Part shown: piece after piece, positions 34,427 through 41,657 of the stretch
Position numbering within the stretch: the first letter of the stretch is position 1
Layout: each line of letters opens with the position of its first letter
From: Streptomyces amritsarensis
GTDB lineage: Bacteria; Actinomycetota; Actinomycetes; Streptomycetales; Streptomycetaceae
Length of the DNA: 64,000 nt
Reading direction: 5' to 3'
Assembly: GCF_001953875.1 (NCBI RefSeq)
Contig: NZ_MQUR01000010.1
Coordinates: forward strand, 1 to 64,000
Program-made: the position numbers and the translations under genes
The notes under the pieces: model-generated
What the model saw: only the letters and a program-made list of their open reading frames with translations
The model's database searches: none
Told to the model about the DNA's origin: nothing

Positions 34427-34464
34427 TTGACCTCAAGTTTGGTCGAGGTCCTAGCGTTCGGGTC
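34427..34464 (+). promoter_or_regulatory. MerR/SoxR-type promoter with 19-bp spacer
   Basis: -35 TTGACC (34427-34432), a 19-bp spacer, and -10 TAGCGT (34452-34457), with the ATG 8 nt after the -10. The spacer carries the dyad GACCTCAA / TCGAGGTC around TTTGG. Over-long spacers with a centred dyad are the mark of promoters activated by MerR-family proteins such as SoxR. No MerR gene is in the window. The expected transcription start is at or next to the ATG, so the message is leaderless. Confidence 0.7.
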
Positions 34465-36378
34465 ATGGACATGGAAGTCACCGCTTGGACATCGCTGCAC
34501 AGCGCGATCAACGCACAGCAGGACCGTCGCCCCCTCTCCCGGGACGGTCTGCGCCGCGTGGCCGCCTTCGCCCGCCCGCACCGCCGCGGGCTCGTTCTCT
34601 TCCTCCTGCTGAGTGTGGTGACCGCCCTGCTGGCGGTGGCCACCCCGGTGCTCGCCAGCCGGGTGGTCACGGCCATCGTGGACGGCCGCGACAGCGCCGC
34701 GGTGACCCGGCTCGCCCTGCTCATCGCGGTGATCGCGGTCGCGGAGGCAGGGCTCGGGCTGCTGGCCCGCCGGCTCTCCGCCACCCTCGGCGAGGGGCTG
34801 ATCCTGGATCTGCGGACGGCGGTCTTCGACCACGTGCAGCGGATGCCGGTCGCCTTCTTCACCCGCACGCGGACCGGAGCCCTCGTCAGCCGCCTCAACA
34901 ACGATGTCATCGGCGCCCAGCGGGCCTTCGCCAACACCCTGTCGGGAGTGGTCGGGAACACCGTGACCCTGCTGCTGACCCTCACCGTGATGCTGAGCAT
35001 CTCCTGGCAGATCACCCTCCTGGCGCTGGTACTGCTGCCCGTGTTCGTCCTGCCGGCCCGCCGGATGGGGGCCCGGATGGCGGCGATGCAGCGGGAGGCC
35101 TCGGCGCTGAACGCCGCGATGGGCACCCAGATGACCGAGCGGTTCTCGGCGCCCGGCGCGACGCTGGTCAAGCTGTTCGGGCGGCCCGCCGAGGAGTCCG
35201 CGGAGTTCGCGGTCCGGGCGGCCCGGGTGCGGGACATCGGGATCCGTACGGCGATGGCCCAGTCGGCCTTCATCACGGCCCTCACCCTGGTCTCGGCCCT
35301 CGCCCTGGCGCTGGTCTACGGACTCGGCGGCTACTACGCCCTGCGCGGGACCCTGGACGCCGGTTCCGTCGTCGCCCTCGCCCTGCTCCTGACCCGCCTG
35401 TACGCCCCGCTGACCTCCCTCGCAGGGGCCCGCGTCGAGGTGATGAGCGCGCTGGTGAGCTTCGAGCGGGTCTTCGAGATCCTCGACCTCGAGCCCCTCA
35501 TCGCGCAGAAGCCGGACGCCCGCCGGGTGCCGGAGGGTCCGGTGGCGGTGGAGTTCGACCGGGTGTCCTTCGGCTACCCCGCCGCGGACAAGGTCTCGCT
35601 CGCCTCGCTGGAGGAGGTCGCCGCCCTCGACGCCCGCGGCGGCACGCAGGTCCTGCACGAGGTGTCCTTCCGAGCCGAGCCCGGCCAGATGGTCGCCCTG
35701 GTGGGCTCTTCGGGCGCCGGCAAGTCCACCATCGCGCAGCTGCTGCCGCGGTTGTACGACGCCGACGCGGGCGCGGTCCGGCTCGGCGGGGTCGACGTAC
35801 GGGACCTGACGGCCGACTCGATCCGCGAGACGCTCGGCATGGTCACCCAGGACGGGCACCTCTTCCACGAGTCGGTACGGTCCAACCTGCTGCTGGCCCG
35901 GCCGGACGCCGCCGAGGAGGAGATCTGGGAGGCTCTGCGCCGGTCCCGGCTGGACGGGTTGGTCGCCTCGCTGCCGGACGGGCTGGACACGGTGGTCGGG
36001 GAGCGCGGCTACCGGCTGTCCGGCGGCGAGCGGCAGCGGCTGACCATCGCCCGGCTGCTGCTGGCCCGGCAGCGGGTCGTGGTCCTCGACGAGGCCACCG
36101 CGCACCTGGACTCGACCTCCGAGGCGGCGGTGCAGGAGGCCCTGGCCGAGGCCCTCGCGGGCCGCACCGCCGTGGTGATCGCGCACCGGCTGTCGACGGT
36201 GCAGGCGGCCGACCTGATCCTCGTGGTGGAGGAGGGCCGGATCGTGGAACGGGGCACGCACACCGCGCTGCTGGCGGCGGGAGGCCGGTACGAGGAGCTG
36301 TACCGCACGCAGTTCGCGGCGGCGGACACGCCCGCCGCCGCGGTATCCGACGGCGCGGCACCGGTGCGGGGAGCATGA
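34465..36378 (+). CDS. ABC exporter, membrane and ATPase domains fused
   Basis: A 637-residue half-transporter of the MsbA/MDR type, acting as a dimer to expel hydrophobic compounds or lipids. Six helices occupy about 40-330, with the ICL motif GALVSRLNNDV. The ATPase (about 350-600) has Walker A VGSSGAGKST, a Q-loop MVTQDGHLFH, signature RLSGGERQRL, Walker B VVVLDEATAHLD and the H-loop IAHRLST. Before the ATPase there is an unusual insert (AADKVSLASLEEVAALDARGG) between the FGYP strand and the next strand. Two in-frame ATG codons lie at 34465 and 34471; the first suits the leaderless promoter. The VOC gene follows 7 bp downstream. Confidence 0.93.
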   Translation: MDMEVTAWTSLHSAINAQQDRRPLSRDGLRRVAAFARPHRRGLVLFLLLSVVTALLAVATPVLASRVVTAIVDGRDSAAVTRLALLIAVIAVAEAGLGLLARRLSATLGEGLILDLRTAVFDHVQRMPVAFFTRTRTGALVSRLNNDVIGAQRAFANTLSGVVGNTVTLLLTLTVMLSISWQITLLALVLLPVFVLPARRMGARMAAMQREASALNAAMGTQMTERFSAPGATLVKLFGRPAEESAEFAVRAARVRDIGIRTAMAQSAFITALTLVSALALALVYGLGGYYALRGTLDAGSVVALALLLTRLYAPLTSLAGARVEVMSALVSFERVFEILDLEPLIAQKPDARRVPEGPVAVEFDRVSFGYPAADKVSLASLEEVAALDARGGTQVLHEVSFRAEPGQMVALVGSSGAGKSTIAQLLPRLYDADAGAVRLGGVDVRDLTADSIRETLGMVTQDGHLFHESVRSNLLLARPDAAEEEIWEALRRSRLDGLVASLPDGLDTVVGERGYRLSGGERQRLTIARLLLARQRVVVLDEATAHLDSTSEAAVQEALAEALAGRTAVVIAHRLSTVQAADLILVVEEGRIVERGTHTALLAAGGRYEELYRTQFAAADTPAAAVSDGAAPVRGA

Positions 36379-36385
36379 TGCTGTG

Positions 36386-36772
36386 ATGGACATCAAACTC
36401 GAACTCGTCGCCGTGCCCGTCACCGATGTCGACCGGGCCAAGGCGTTCTACGAGAAGCTCGGCTTCAACGCCGACCACGACGTCACCGTCAGCGAGGACA
36501 TCCGGTTCGTGCAGCTGACCCCGCCGGGGTCGGCCTGCTCGATCGCGATCGGCAGGGGCCTCACCCGGATGACCCCGGGCTCCCTCGACAACATGCAGGT
36601 CGTCGTCACCGACATCGAGGAGGCGTACGAGGACCTGCGCGGCCGGGGCGTCGAGGTGACGGAGATCCAGGACCTGCCGTGGGGCTCCTTCGTCTACTTC
36701 TCCGACCCGGACGGCAACGGCTGGGCGGTCCAGCAGACCACGCCGCGCAAGTCGGCGGAACCCGGCCCGTGA
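36386..36772 (+). CDS. VOC-family glyoxalase-like protein
   Basis: A 128-residue VOC protein with the betaalphabetabetabeta repeat: LELVAVPVTDVDRAKAFYEKLGFNADHD, then NMQVVVTDIEEAYEDLRGRGVEV, ending in VYFSDPDGNGWAVQQ. It is close to the group annotated as glyoxalase/bleomycin-resistance proteins. The final metal Glu is replaced by Gln in AVQQ, which fits members that bind rather than convert a ligand. It starts 7 bp after the ABC exporter and is surely in the same operon, so it may detoxify or sequester the same compound. A GTG 3 bp upstream is in frame. Confidence 0.9.
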   Translation: MDIKLELVAVPVTDVDRAKAFYEKLGFNADHDVTVSEDIRFVQLTPPGSACSIAIGRGLTRMTPGSLDNMQVVVTDIEEAYEDLRGRGVEVTEIQDLPWGSFVYFSDPDGNGWAVQQTTPRKSAEPGP

Positions 36773-36792
36773 CGTCCGCGACCGGCGGCCGG

Positions 36793-36846
36793 CGGTCGGC
36801 GGGCCGCACGGTGCGGGAGCACCGTGCGGCGGCGGTCCGCCGACCG
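36793..36846. terminator. Strong two-level hairpin
   Basis: Inner stem CCGCACGGTGC / GCACCGTGCGG (36804-36814 with 36819-36829) and outer stem 36793-36802 with 36837-36846. It lies between the VOC gene and a convergent small gene, 6 bp from the latter's stop. Confidence 0.8.
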
Positions 36847-36852
36847 GCCGGG

Positions 36853-37200
36853 TCAGGCCTGCGCGGCGGCGTGGTGGTGGTCCAACTCCCAGGCGTGGTG
36901 CTTGAACTCGTGGCGGAAGTCGGCGTGGTCCTCCCACTGGCGCGCGATGCCGCGCAGCACGTCCCAGTTGTGCTCGACGGACTGGTCGATGACGCGGCGC
37001 GTGGCCGGCTCGGCAAACTCCCGCCGGTCGATGAGGCCCTTGACGGCCGAAGCCTCCAGCACGGAGTTGCGCAGCGCGCGCAGTGCGCGGGAGGTGTCGT
37101 CCATCGCGAAGCCGTGCTCGCTGCCCGTCGCCTCGTCGAACAGCGGGGTCAGCCGCGCCTCGATGAATGCGGTGATCCGCTCGAAGTGCTGCACGTCCAT
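36853..37200 (-). CDS. Small helical protein, DUF6221-like
   Basis: A 115-residue protein, mostly helical and charged. It starts MDVQHFERITAFIEARL and ends WEDHADFRHEFKHHAWELDHHHAAA. The ending (Trp-x-Asp-His then Phe/Tyr-Arg) resembles DUF6221 proteins, which are common and uncharacterised in actinomycetes; the match is from memory and tentative. The ATG at 37200 follows GGGAG. A longer frame to 37248 has no ribosome site. Confidence 0.7.
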   Translation of the reverse strand: MDVQHFERITAFIEARLTPLFDEATGSEHGFAMDDTSRALRALRNSVLEASAVKGLIDRREFAEPATRRVIDQSVEHNWDVLRGIARQWEDHADFRHEFKHHAWELDHHHAAAQA

Positions 37201-37369
37201 CGGGGGCTCCCTCTCCTGCCGGACCACCGCGTGGCCCGGCGTCTCCACTGCTTGTGCCGTTCGCGGCCATTATGGCCGAAGCGCCTCCCCGGTGATCTGT
37301 TGTGAAGATCCCCTGCGCGGAGGGGACGTGGTACGGGGGGTGGATGTCGACGAGGACAGCGAGGTGGAC

Positions 37370-37879
37370 GTGGGCACCCAGCGCGTCATGGTGGTGATGG
37401 GCGTGGCCGGCACGGGCAAGACGACCGTGGGCCGGCTGCTCGCGGCACGGCTCGGCCTTCCCTACGCGGAGGGCGACGCCTTCCACCCGGCGGGCAACGT
37501 CGCCAAGATGGCGGCCGGCCACCCGCTGGACGACGCGGACCGGTGGCCGTGGCTGGACGCCGTGGGCGAGTGGATCCGCAACCGCGCCGGGACGGGCGGC
37601 GGCGTGATCGCCGCGTCCTCGCTCAAGCGCGCCTACCGCGACCGGCTGCGTGCCGCGGCCCCCGGGGTCGTCTTCGTGCACCTCACCGGTGAGCGGCAGC
37701 TGATCGAGGAGCGGATGGCGGCGCGCAAGGGCCACTTCATGCCCGCCACCCTGCTGGAGTCGCAGTTCGCCACGCTGGAGCCGCTCCAGGAGGACGAGCT
37801 CGGCGTATCGGTCGACGTGGCCGGCTCCCCGGAGGAGGTCGCCGAGCGGGCCCTGGCCGCCCTGGGCAGGCTGCGGTGA
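37370..37879 (+). CDS. Gluconokinase
   Basis: A 169-residue GntK-type kinase that converts gluconate plus ATP to 6-phosphogluconate. The P-loop is MGVAGTGKTTVG, followed by the family signature EGDAFHPAGNVAKMAAGHPLDD and DRWPWLDAV. SSLKRAYRDRLR and RKGHFMPATLLESQFATLE complete the gluconokinase set. Length matches the usual 165-175 residues. Several GTG codons are possible; 37370 has GAGG 5 nt upstream and gives the standard N-terminus. It stands alone without a gluconate permease or regulator nearby. Confidence 0.9.
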   Translation: MGTQRVMVVMGVAGTGKTTVGRLLAARLGLPYAEGDAFHPAGNVAKMAAGHPLDDADRWPWLDAVGEWIRNRAGTGGGVIAASSLKRAYRDRLRAAAPGVVFVHLTGERQLIEERMAARKGHFMPATLLESQFATLEPLQEDELGVSVDVAGSPEEVAERALAALGRLR

Positions 37880-37912
37880 TCCGGTGGCCGGCCGGGCTGT
37901 GTCCTGCCGCTG

Positions 37913-38908
37913 TCACTCGTGCCGTAGGTCCGGCCGGACCCGGTCCCGTCCGGGGCCTTGCAGTTGGGCTGCGGCGAGGGCGAGGCCGCCGGCCGCGGTC
38001 GCGCAGCGGTCCGCGAGGTTCTCGACCTCGGCCCGCAGGGCCTCGGTCTCGCCGTGCCATCCCGGCGTCCAGGCCGCGGCCCTGCGCAGCCGGACCGCGT
38101 GCGTGCGCAGCGCGGCCGCGTGGCCCTGCAGGCCGGCGCCCTGGGGCCGCGGTGCCGGACGGAGCGGCCGCGGCCGCTGGGGCGGCCGGTCCGTGACGCG
38201 GCGCCGGACGGGACCGCGTTCGGGGGCGGGCCCCGAGGGGGGCCGCGCGGGCAGGCCCGGGCCGCTGTCGCAGAAGGCCCACAGGGCGGCGCCGAGTCCG
38301 AGCAGCGGCCGGGCGGGCTCGGCCCGGCCGGTGGCGACCTGCCACCCGGCGTGGTCGTTGAAGGGGTTGGCGTCGGTCAGGGCGTTCCAGGCGAGGATGT
38401 CGGCGAAGGACGGCGCCAGCAGGGAGAACGCGTGCTCGGCGCCCCGCTCGCGCATGATGCCGCGGAACAGTCGGACGGCCTCGGCCTGTCGGCCGGCCTC
38501 GACGGCCCGCAGGACCGCCGCGGTGCCGGGGTCCTCCAGGAGTTCGGGGCGGCCCGCGCTCACCGCCCGGATCCGGGCTTTGAGTCCGCAGACGGCGATG
38601 CTGATGGCGAGGCTCTCCCGGCCGGCCAGGACCCCCGCGAGCCGGCCGGCGCGGGCGGCGCCCCGGCCGCGCGCGGCCCAGCCGAGGCCCGCCGGATCGG
38701 TGAGGGTGCGCAGCAGGGTGCGCCAGCCCCGCCTGCTGCGGCCGCCCCTGGCGAGTGCCGCCGCGGGCAGGCGGGCGCCGAAGGCAAGGCCGGAGGCGTA
38801 GCGGGCGGCCTCGCCGACCGCGTCGGCGGCCTCGGCGAGTGTGCGGCACGGGGCGTCGAGCTGGTCGGCGTCCGGGGCGGTGGACGCGGAGGTCGCGGCG
38901 TCGGACAT
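37913..38908 (-). CDS. Unrecognised helical protein downstream of a P450
   Basis: A 331-residue Ala/Arg-rich protein with no signal peptide or clear membrane helix. Residues 20-180 look like an all-helical domain. The most distinctive stretch is FSLLAPSFADILAWNALTDANPFNDHAGW near 155-185. A Pro/Arg-rich middle (about 215-255) joins a C-terminal helix with heptad-like Leu/Ala and Glu (ETEALRAEVENLADRC). It starts 82 bp after the atypical P450 stop in the same direction, so they are probably co-transcribed. I do not recognise the family, and no catalytic motif stands out. Confidence 0.75.
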   Translation of the reverse strand: MSDAATSASTAPDADQLDAPCRTLAEAADAVGEAARYASGLAFGARLPAAALARGGRSRRGWRTLLRTLTDPAGLGWAARGRGAARAGRLAGVLAGRESLAISIAVCGLKARIRAVSAGRPELLEDPGTAAVLRAVEAGRQAEAVRLFRGIMRERGAEHAFSLLAPSFADILAWNALTDANPFNDHAGWQVATGRAEPARPLLGLGAALWAFCDSGPGLPARPPSGPAPERGPVRRRVTDRPPQRPRPLRPAPRPQGAGLQGHAAALRTHAVRLRRAAAWTPGWHGETEALRAEVENLADRCATAAGGLALAAAQLQGPGRDRVRPDLRHE

Positions 38909-38990
38909 GGGATCCTCGTGGGTTTCGGCAGGGTGGGAGGAGTGCGGGGCGGAGCGGTACGGGTGGGGCGGCGCGGACGGGGGGTGCGCG

Positions 38991-40601
38991 TCAGCGCCGG
39001 GTGAGGGCGAGCCGGATGCCGTGGGGGTCCAGCGTCACGGGCAGCGGTCCGACCGGGTCGAGGACCGGCCGGGTGCCGGTGACGCGGTGGCCGCGCAGCA
39101 CCTCGGCGCAGAACGCCGCAGTGATCATCAGTCCGAGCTGGTCGCCGGGGCAGCGCCCCTCGCCGTGGCTGAAGGGCGCCAGCCGGATGTCCTGGTCGGC
39201 GCCCGGGTTCTTCCACCGGCCCGGTACGAAGACATGCGCCGCCGGTACCCGCTCGGGGTCGCGCTGGTGGAACGCGGCGGGCAGGAGCACCGAGGTGCCG
39301 GCCGGGTGGCGCACGCCGCGCCATTCGGTCTCGCCGCGGGTGACGCGGATCAGGTCGGGTACCACCGGGTACAGGCGCAGCGACTCGCGGACGCAGGCCC
39401 GCAGCCTGGGCAGTTCGCCCCGGGCCGGTCCGGCGGCGACCTCGGCGGCCGCTTCGGCGGCGGCCGTGTCCTGTTCGCAGGGGTGCGCGCCGAGCAGGAG
39501 CAGCGTGCGCAGCAGGGTGTCGGGCACGGCGTCCATGGCCAGGAGCCAGAGCCGGGCCTCGTCTTCGCAGTCGACGGCGCCTTCGGGGTCGCCGTGGCGC
39601 GCGGCGCGGCCGGCGAGGGTGTCGTCGCCGGCGTGCCGGACGTACTCGCCGATGCGGGCGCGGGCCTTGTCGTGCACGGACCGCGCGGCGCGCCTCGGGC
39701 CGCCGCGCGGGCGCTTGTCCTGGGCGCGCAACTGGGTGAGCCATCCGGCGAGTTCGTCGTCCTCGGCGGCCGGGTCGCCGAGCACGATCCGCCGTGCGGC
39801 CCGGTTCACGGCGTTGCGGGCGCGGGAGAGTTCGAGGCTGCCGGCGGCGGTGAGGTGCCGGGCCTCTTCGGCGACGGCCGCCAGGATCGGGCCGGCCGAG
39901 GGGTGCACGGGGACTCCGGCGGCCAGCACGTCCTCGTTCATCCGCCGCCGCCCGGTGCGCTGTTCACCGCGGACGCATCCGGCGCCGTCCCCGTCGGGGT
40001 CGGGCTCGTGCGTGCTCAGGCCCCGGCATTTCTGCGGCGGGTCCGCCGCGAGGACGCTGACGGGTTCGGCGTAGAAGCGGCGCAGGTCCCGCGGGTCGAG
40101 GAGGACGAGGAGGGTCTTGCCGGACCGGGTGCGGACGAGCGCGGGCGCGTCCCCGTGGCGGGCGCGCAGGGCGCGGAGGGCGGCGGCGGAGGCGTGCGCC
40201 CCGTCCGGCCGCCGCCGGCGCGGGCGGGGCCGGCCGGTGCCGGAGAGCAGGGCGCCGAGGGCGGCGAAGACGGTGGTCGCGGCCGCGGGGGACACGGCGG
40301 GCGCGGGCAGTGCGGGGGTGCCGGCGGGCCCTGCGGGCGTCCTGCGCAGGGCTGCCCTGGCGGATGTCCGGCGGCCGGGGGCCTCCGCGCCGAGCGGTGG
40401 CCCGGCCGGTCCGAGGTCCGCGGGCGGTGTTCCGCCCCGGCGCGGCGGGCCGGCGTACTCCTCGGGGCGCAGCCCGACGGCCGCGCCGCCGTGCTCGGGG
40501 GGTTCGCCCCGCGCGGACCGCACCGGCAGCCCGGTCCGTTCCGCGAGGGCCCGTACCCGGGCCCTGATGCCGTCGAGGGCGGCCCCTTGGACCGTACGCA
40601 T
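38991..40601 (-). CDS. Atypical cytochrome P450 with extended N-terminus
   Basis: A 536-residue P450. The C-terminal half has ExxR in VRESLRLYPVVPDLIR, and the heme loop FSHGEGRCPGDQLGLMI with the Cys ligand. The I-helix reads LLAMDAVPDTLLRTLLLLG, lacking the usual AGxxT acid-alcohol pair, a trait I recall from an actinobacterial P450 branch. The first 130 residues are Pro/Arg/Gly-rich and probably disordered, about 100 longer than normal. The ATG at 40601 has GGAGGT 8 nt upstream, which fixes this start against longer frames. The downstream gene encodes an unknown helical protein. Confidence 0.85.
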   Translation of the reverse strand: MRTVQGAALDGIRARVRALAERTGLPVRSARGEPPEHGGAAVGLRPEEYAGPPRRGGTPPADLGPAGPPLGAEAPGRRTSARAALRRTPAGPAGTPALPAPAVSPAAATTVFAALGALLSGTGRPRPRRRRPDGAHASAAALRALRARHGDAPALVRTRSGKTLLVLLDPRDLRRFYAEPVSVLAADPPQKCRGLSTHEPDPDGDGAGCVRGEQRTGRRRMNEDVLAAGVPVHPSAGPILAAVAEEARHLTAAGSLELSRARNAVNRAARRIVLGDPAAEDDELAGWLTQLRAQDKRPRGGPRRAARSVHDKARARIGEYVRHAGDDTLAGRAARHGDPEGAVDCEDEARLWLLAMDAVPDTLLRTLLLLGAHPCEQDTAAAEAAAEVAAGPARGELPRLRACVRESLRLYPVVPDLIRVTRGETEWRGVRHPAGTSVLLPAAFHQRDPERVPAAHVFVPGRWKNPGADQDIRLAPFSHGEGRCPGDQLGLMITAAFCAEVLRGHRVTGTRPVLDPVGPLPVTLDPHGIRLALTRR

Positions 40602-40689
40602 CCGTGTACCTCCGCGGCGGGAACGACGACAACGGTCGGCGACTTCGGCATCACCGTACGTCCCGCCTGCGCGGCGCGCGCTCCGAGCG

Positions 40690-41502
40690 CTACGCCCGGG
40701 GGATCCGTCCCGGCCCGCTGCTGCGCACGGGCGCGTCCGGGGTGAAGACGGCCTCGCGGAAGGTGGTGCGCAGGGGGCCGCGGGCGGCCGGGAGGAGGAC
40801 CGCCCAGCGGCCGTGGCGGGGGGAGATCCAGACGGCGGGGCCGGGGTCGGTGGGGGCGTGGTGGGTCCAGACGCCGTGCGGGGCGGGGTGCCAGAGGAGT
40901 CCGCGGGCGGGGGTGAGTTCGCCCGTGCGGATGCGGAGGGACTCGGCCGTCCAGGCGCGGGTGAGGGGGCCCGGTCCGACCGGGTCACCCCCGTCGCCCC
41001 CACCACTCGGGCCGCTCGGGTCACTCGGCTCACTCGGGTGAAGGAGGTGCCCCAGGAAGAGGGCGAGGTCGGCGACGGGTGCGCGCAGGGTGCCGTCGGC
41101 GAGGCGGGTGCGGGTCATGCCGAGCGGCTTCCAGACCCGTACGGCCGCCAGCTCGGCGAGGGTGCTGCCGGAGAGGTGCTCGACGAGGCGGGTGAGGGCG
41201 GCCGTGCCCCCGGGGCGGGTGAGCAGATGGTGGGCGGTGGTCCCGGCGGGGGTGCCCGCGGCGGCCTCGTCCCCGTACGCGGTGAGCGGGGTGTGGAGCC
41301 GCAGGGCGCCCTCGTCGACGAGCGTGCCGACGGCCGGCCACAGTGCGAGGACGGCGGTGAGGCCTGCGACGTCGTGGGCCTCGTCCGCCGTGCCCGAACC
41401 GGCGTGTGGGCCGTCGGGTCCGCCGACGGCCCACACCGCCGCGGGATCGGCCGACTCGACGAGGGCCCGGACGGCGTCTGCCTGGTCGCTCAGGAGCGTC
41501 AT
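40690..41502 (-). CDS. Beta-lactamase-fold serine hydrolase homologue, catalytic motifs lost
   Basis: A 270-residue protein aligned by eye to class C beta-lactamase/esterase-like hydrolases: GTADEAHDVAGLTAVLALWPAVGTLVDEGALRL, then LLTRPGG, then LAELAAVRVWKPLGMTRT, then a C-terminal VWISPRHGRWAVLL. The nucleophile SxxK, expected where DVAGLTAVL is seen, is GLTA, so both Ser and Lys are gone. The HTG/KTG motif is HHAP. It should be catalytically dead. It is about 100 residues shorter than active members. TAGCGT lies 8 nt before the ATG with no ribosome site, so it is probably leaderless. Confidence 0.8.
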   Translation of the reverse strand: MTLLSDQADAVRALVESADPAAVWAVGGPDGPHAGSGTADEAHDVAGLTAVLALWPAVGTLVDEGALRLHTPLTAYGDEAAAGTPAGTTAHHLLTRPGGTAALTRLVEHLSGSTLAELAAVRVWKPLGMTRTRLADGTLRAPVADLALFLGHLLHPSEPSDPSGPSGGGDGGDPVGPGPLTRAWTAESLRIRTGELTPARGLLWHPAPHGVWTHHAPTDPGPAVWISPRHGRWAVLLPAARGPLRTTFREAVFTPDAPVRSSGPGRIPRA

Positions 41503-41610
41503 GGTCGCTCACGCTAACGACCCGGGCCGCGGGCCCGCGGCAGGTCGCGCGGATCCGCCGCGCCCGCCACCCGAATGGGCCGGAAGGCGGCGGCGCCCGG
41601 GCCGGAAGGA

Positions 41611-41640
41611 GGGGGCGGGGCCGGCGGGCGCCCCGCCCCC
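41611..41640. terminator. GC hairpin after the S8 protease
   Basis: GGGGGCGGGGC (41611-41621) pairs with GCCCCGCCCCC (41630-41640) across an 8-nt loop, 17 bp beyond the protease stop on the minus strand. Confidence 0.7.
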
Positions 41641-41657
41641 TCACGCGACGCGCCGGA

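Noticed and set aside
32308..34464. Long N-terminal extension of the ABC exporter frame
   Set aside because: It runs antisense through the adenylation-like gene. The real start is the ATG at 34465, just after a promoter.
34330..36441. Upstream extension of the adenylation-like frame
   Set aside because: It is antisense to the ABC exporter; the ATG at 34329 opens the recognisable domain.
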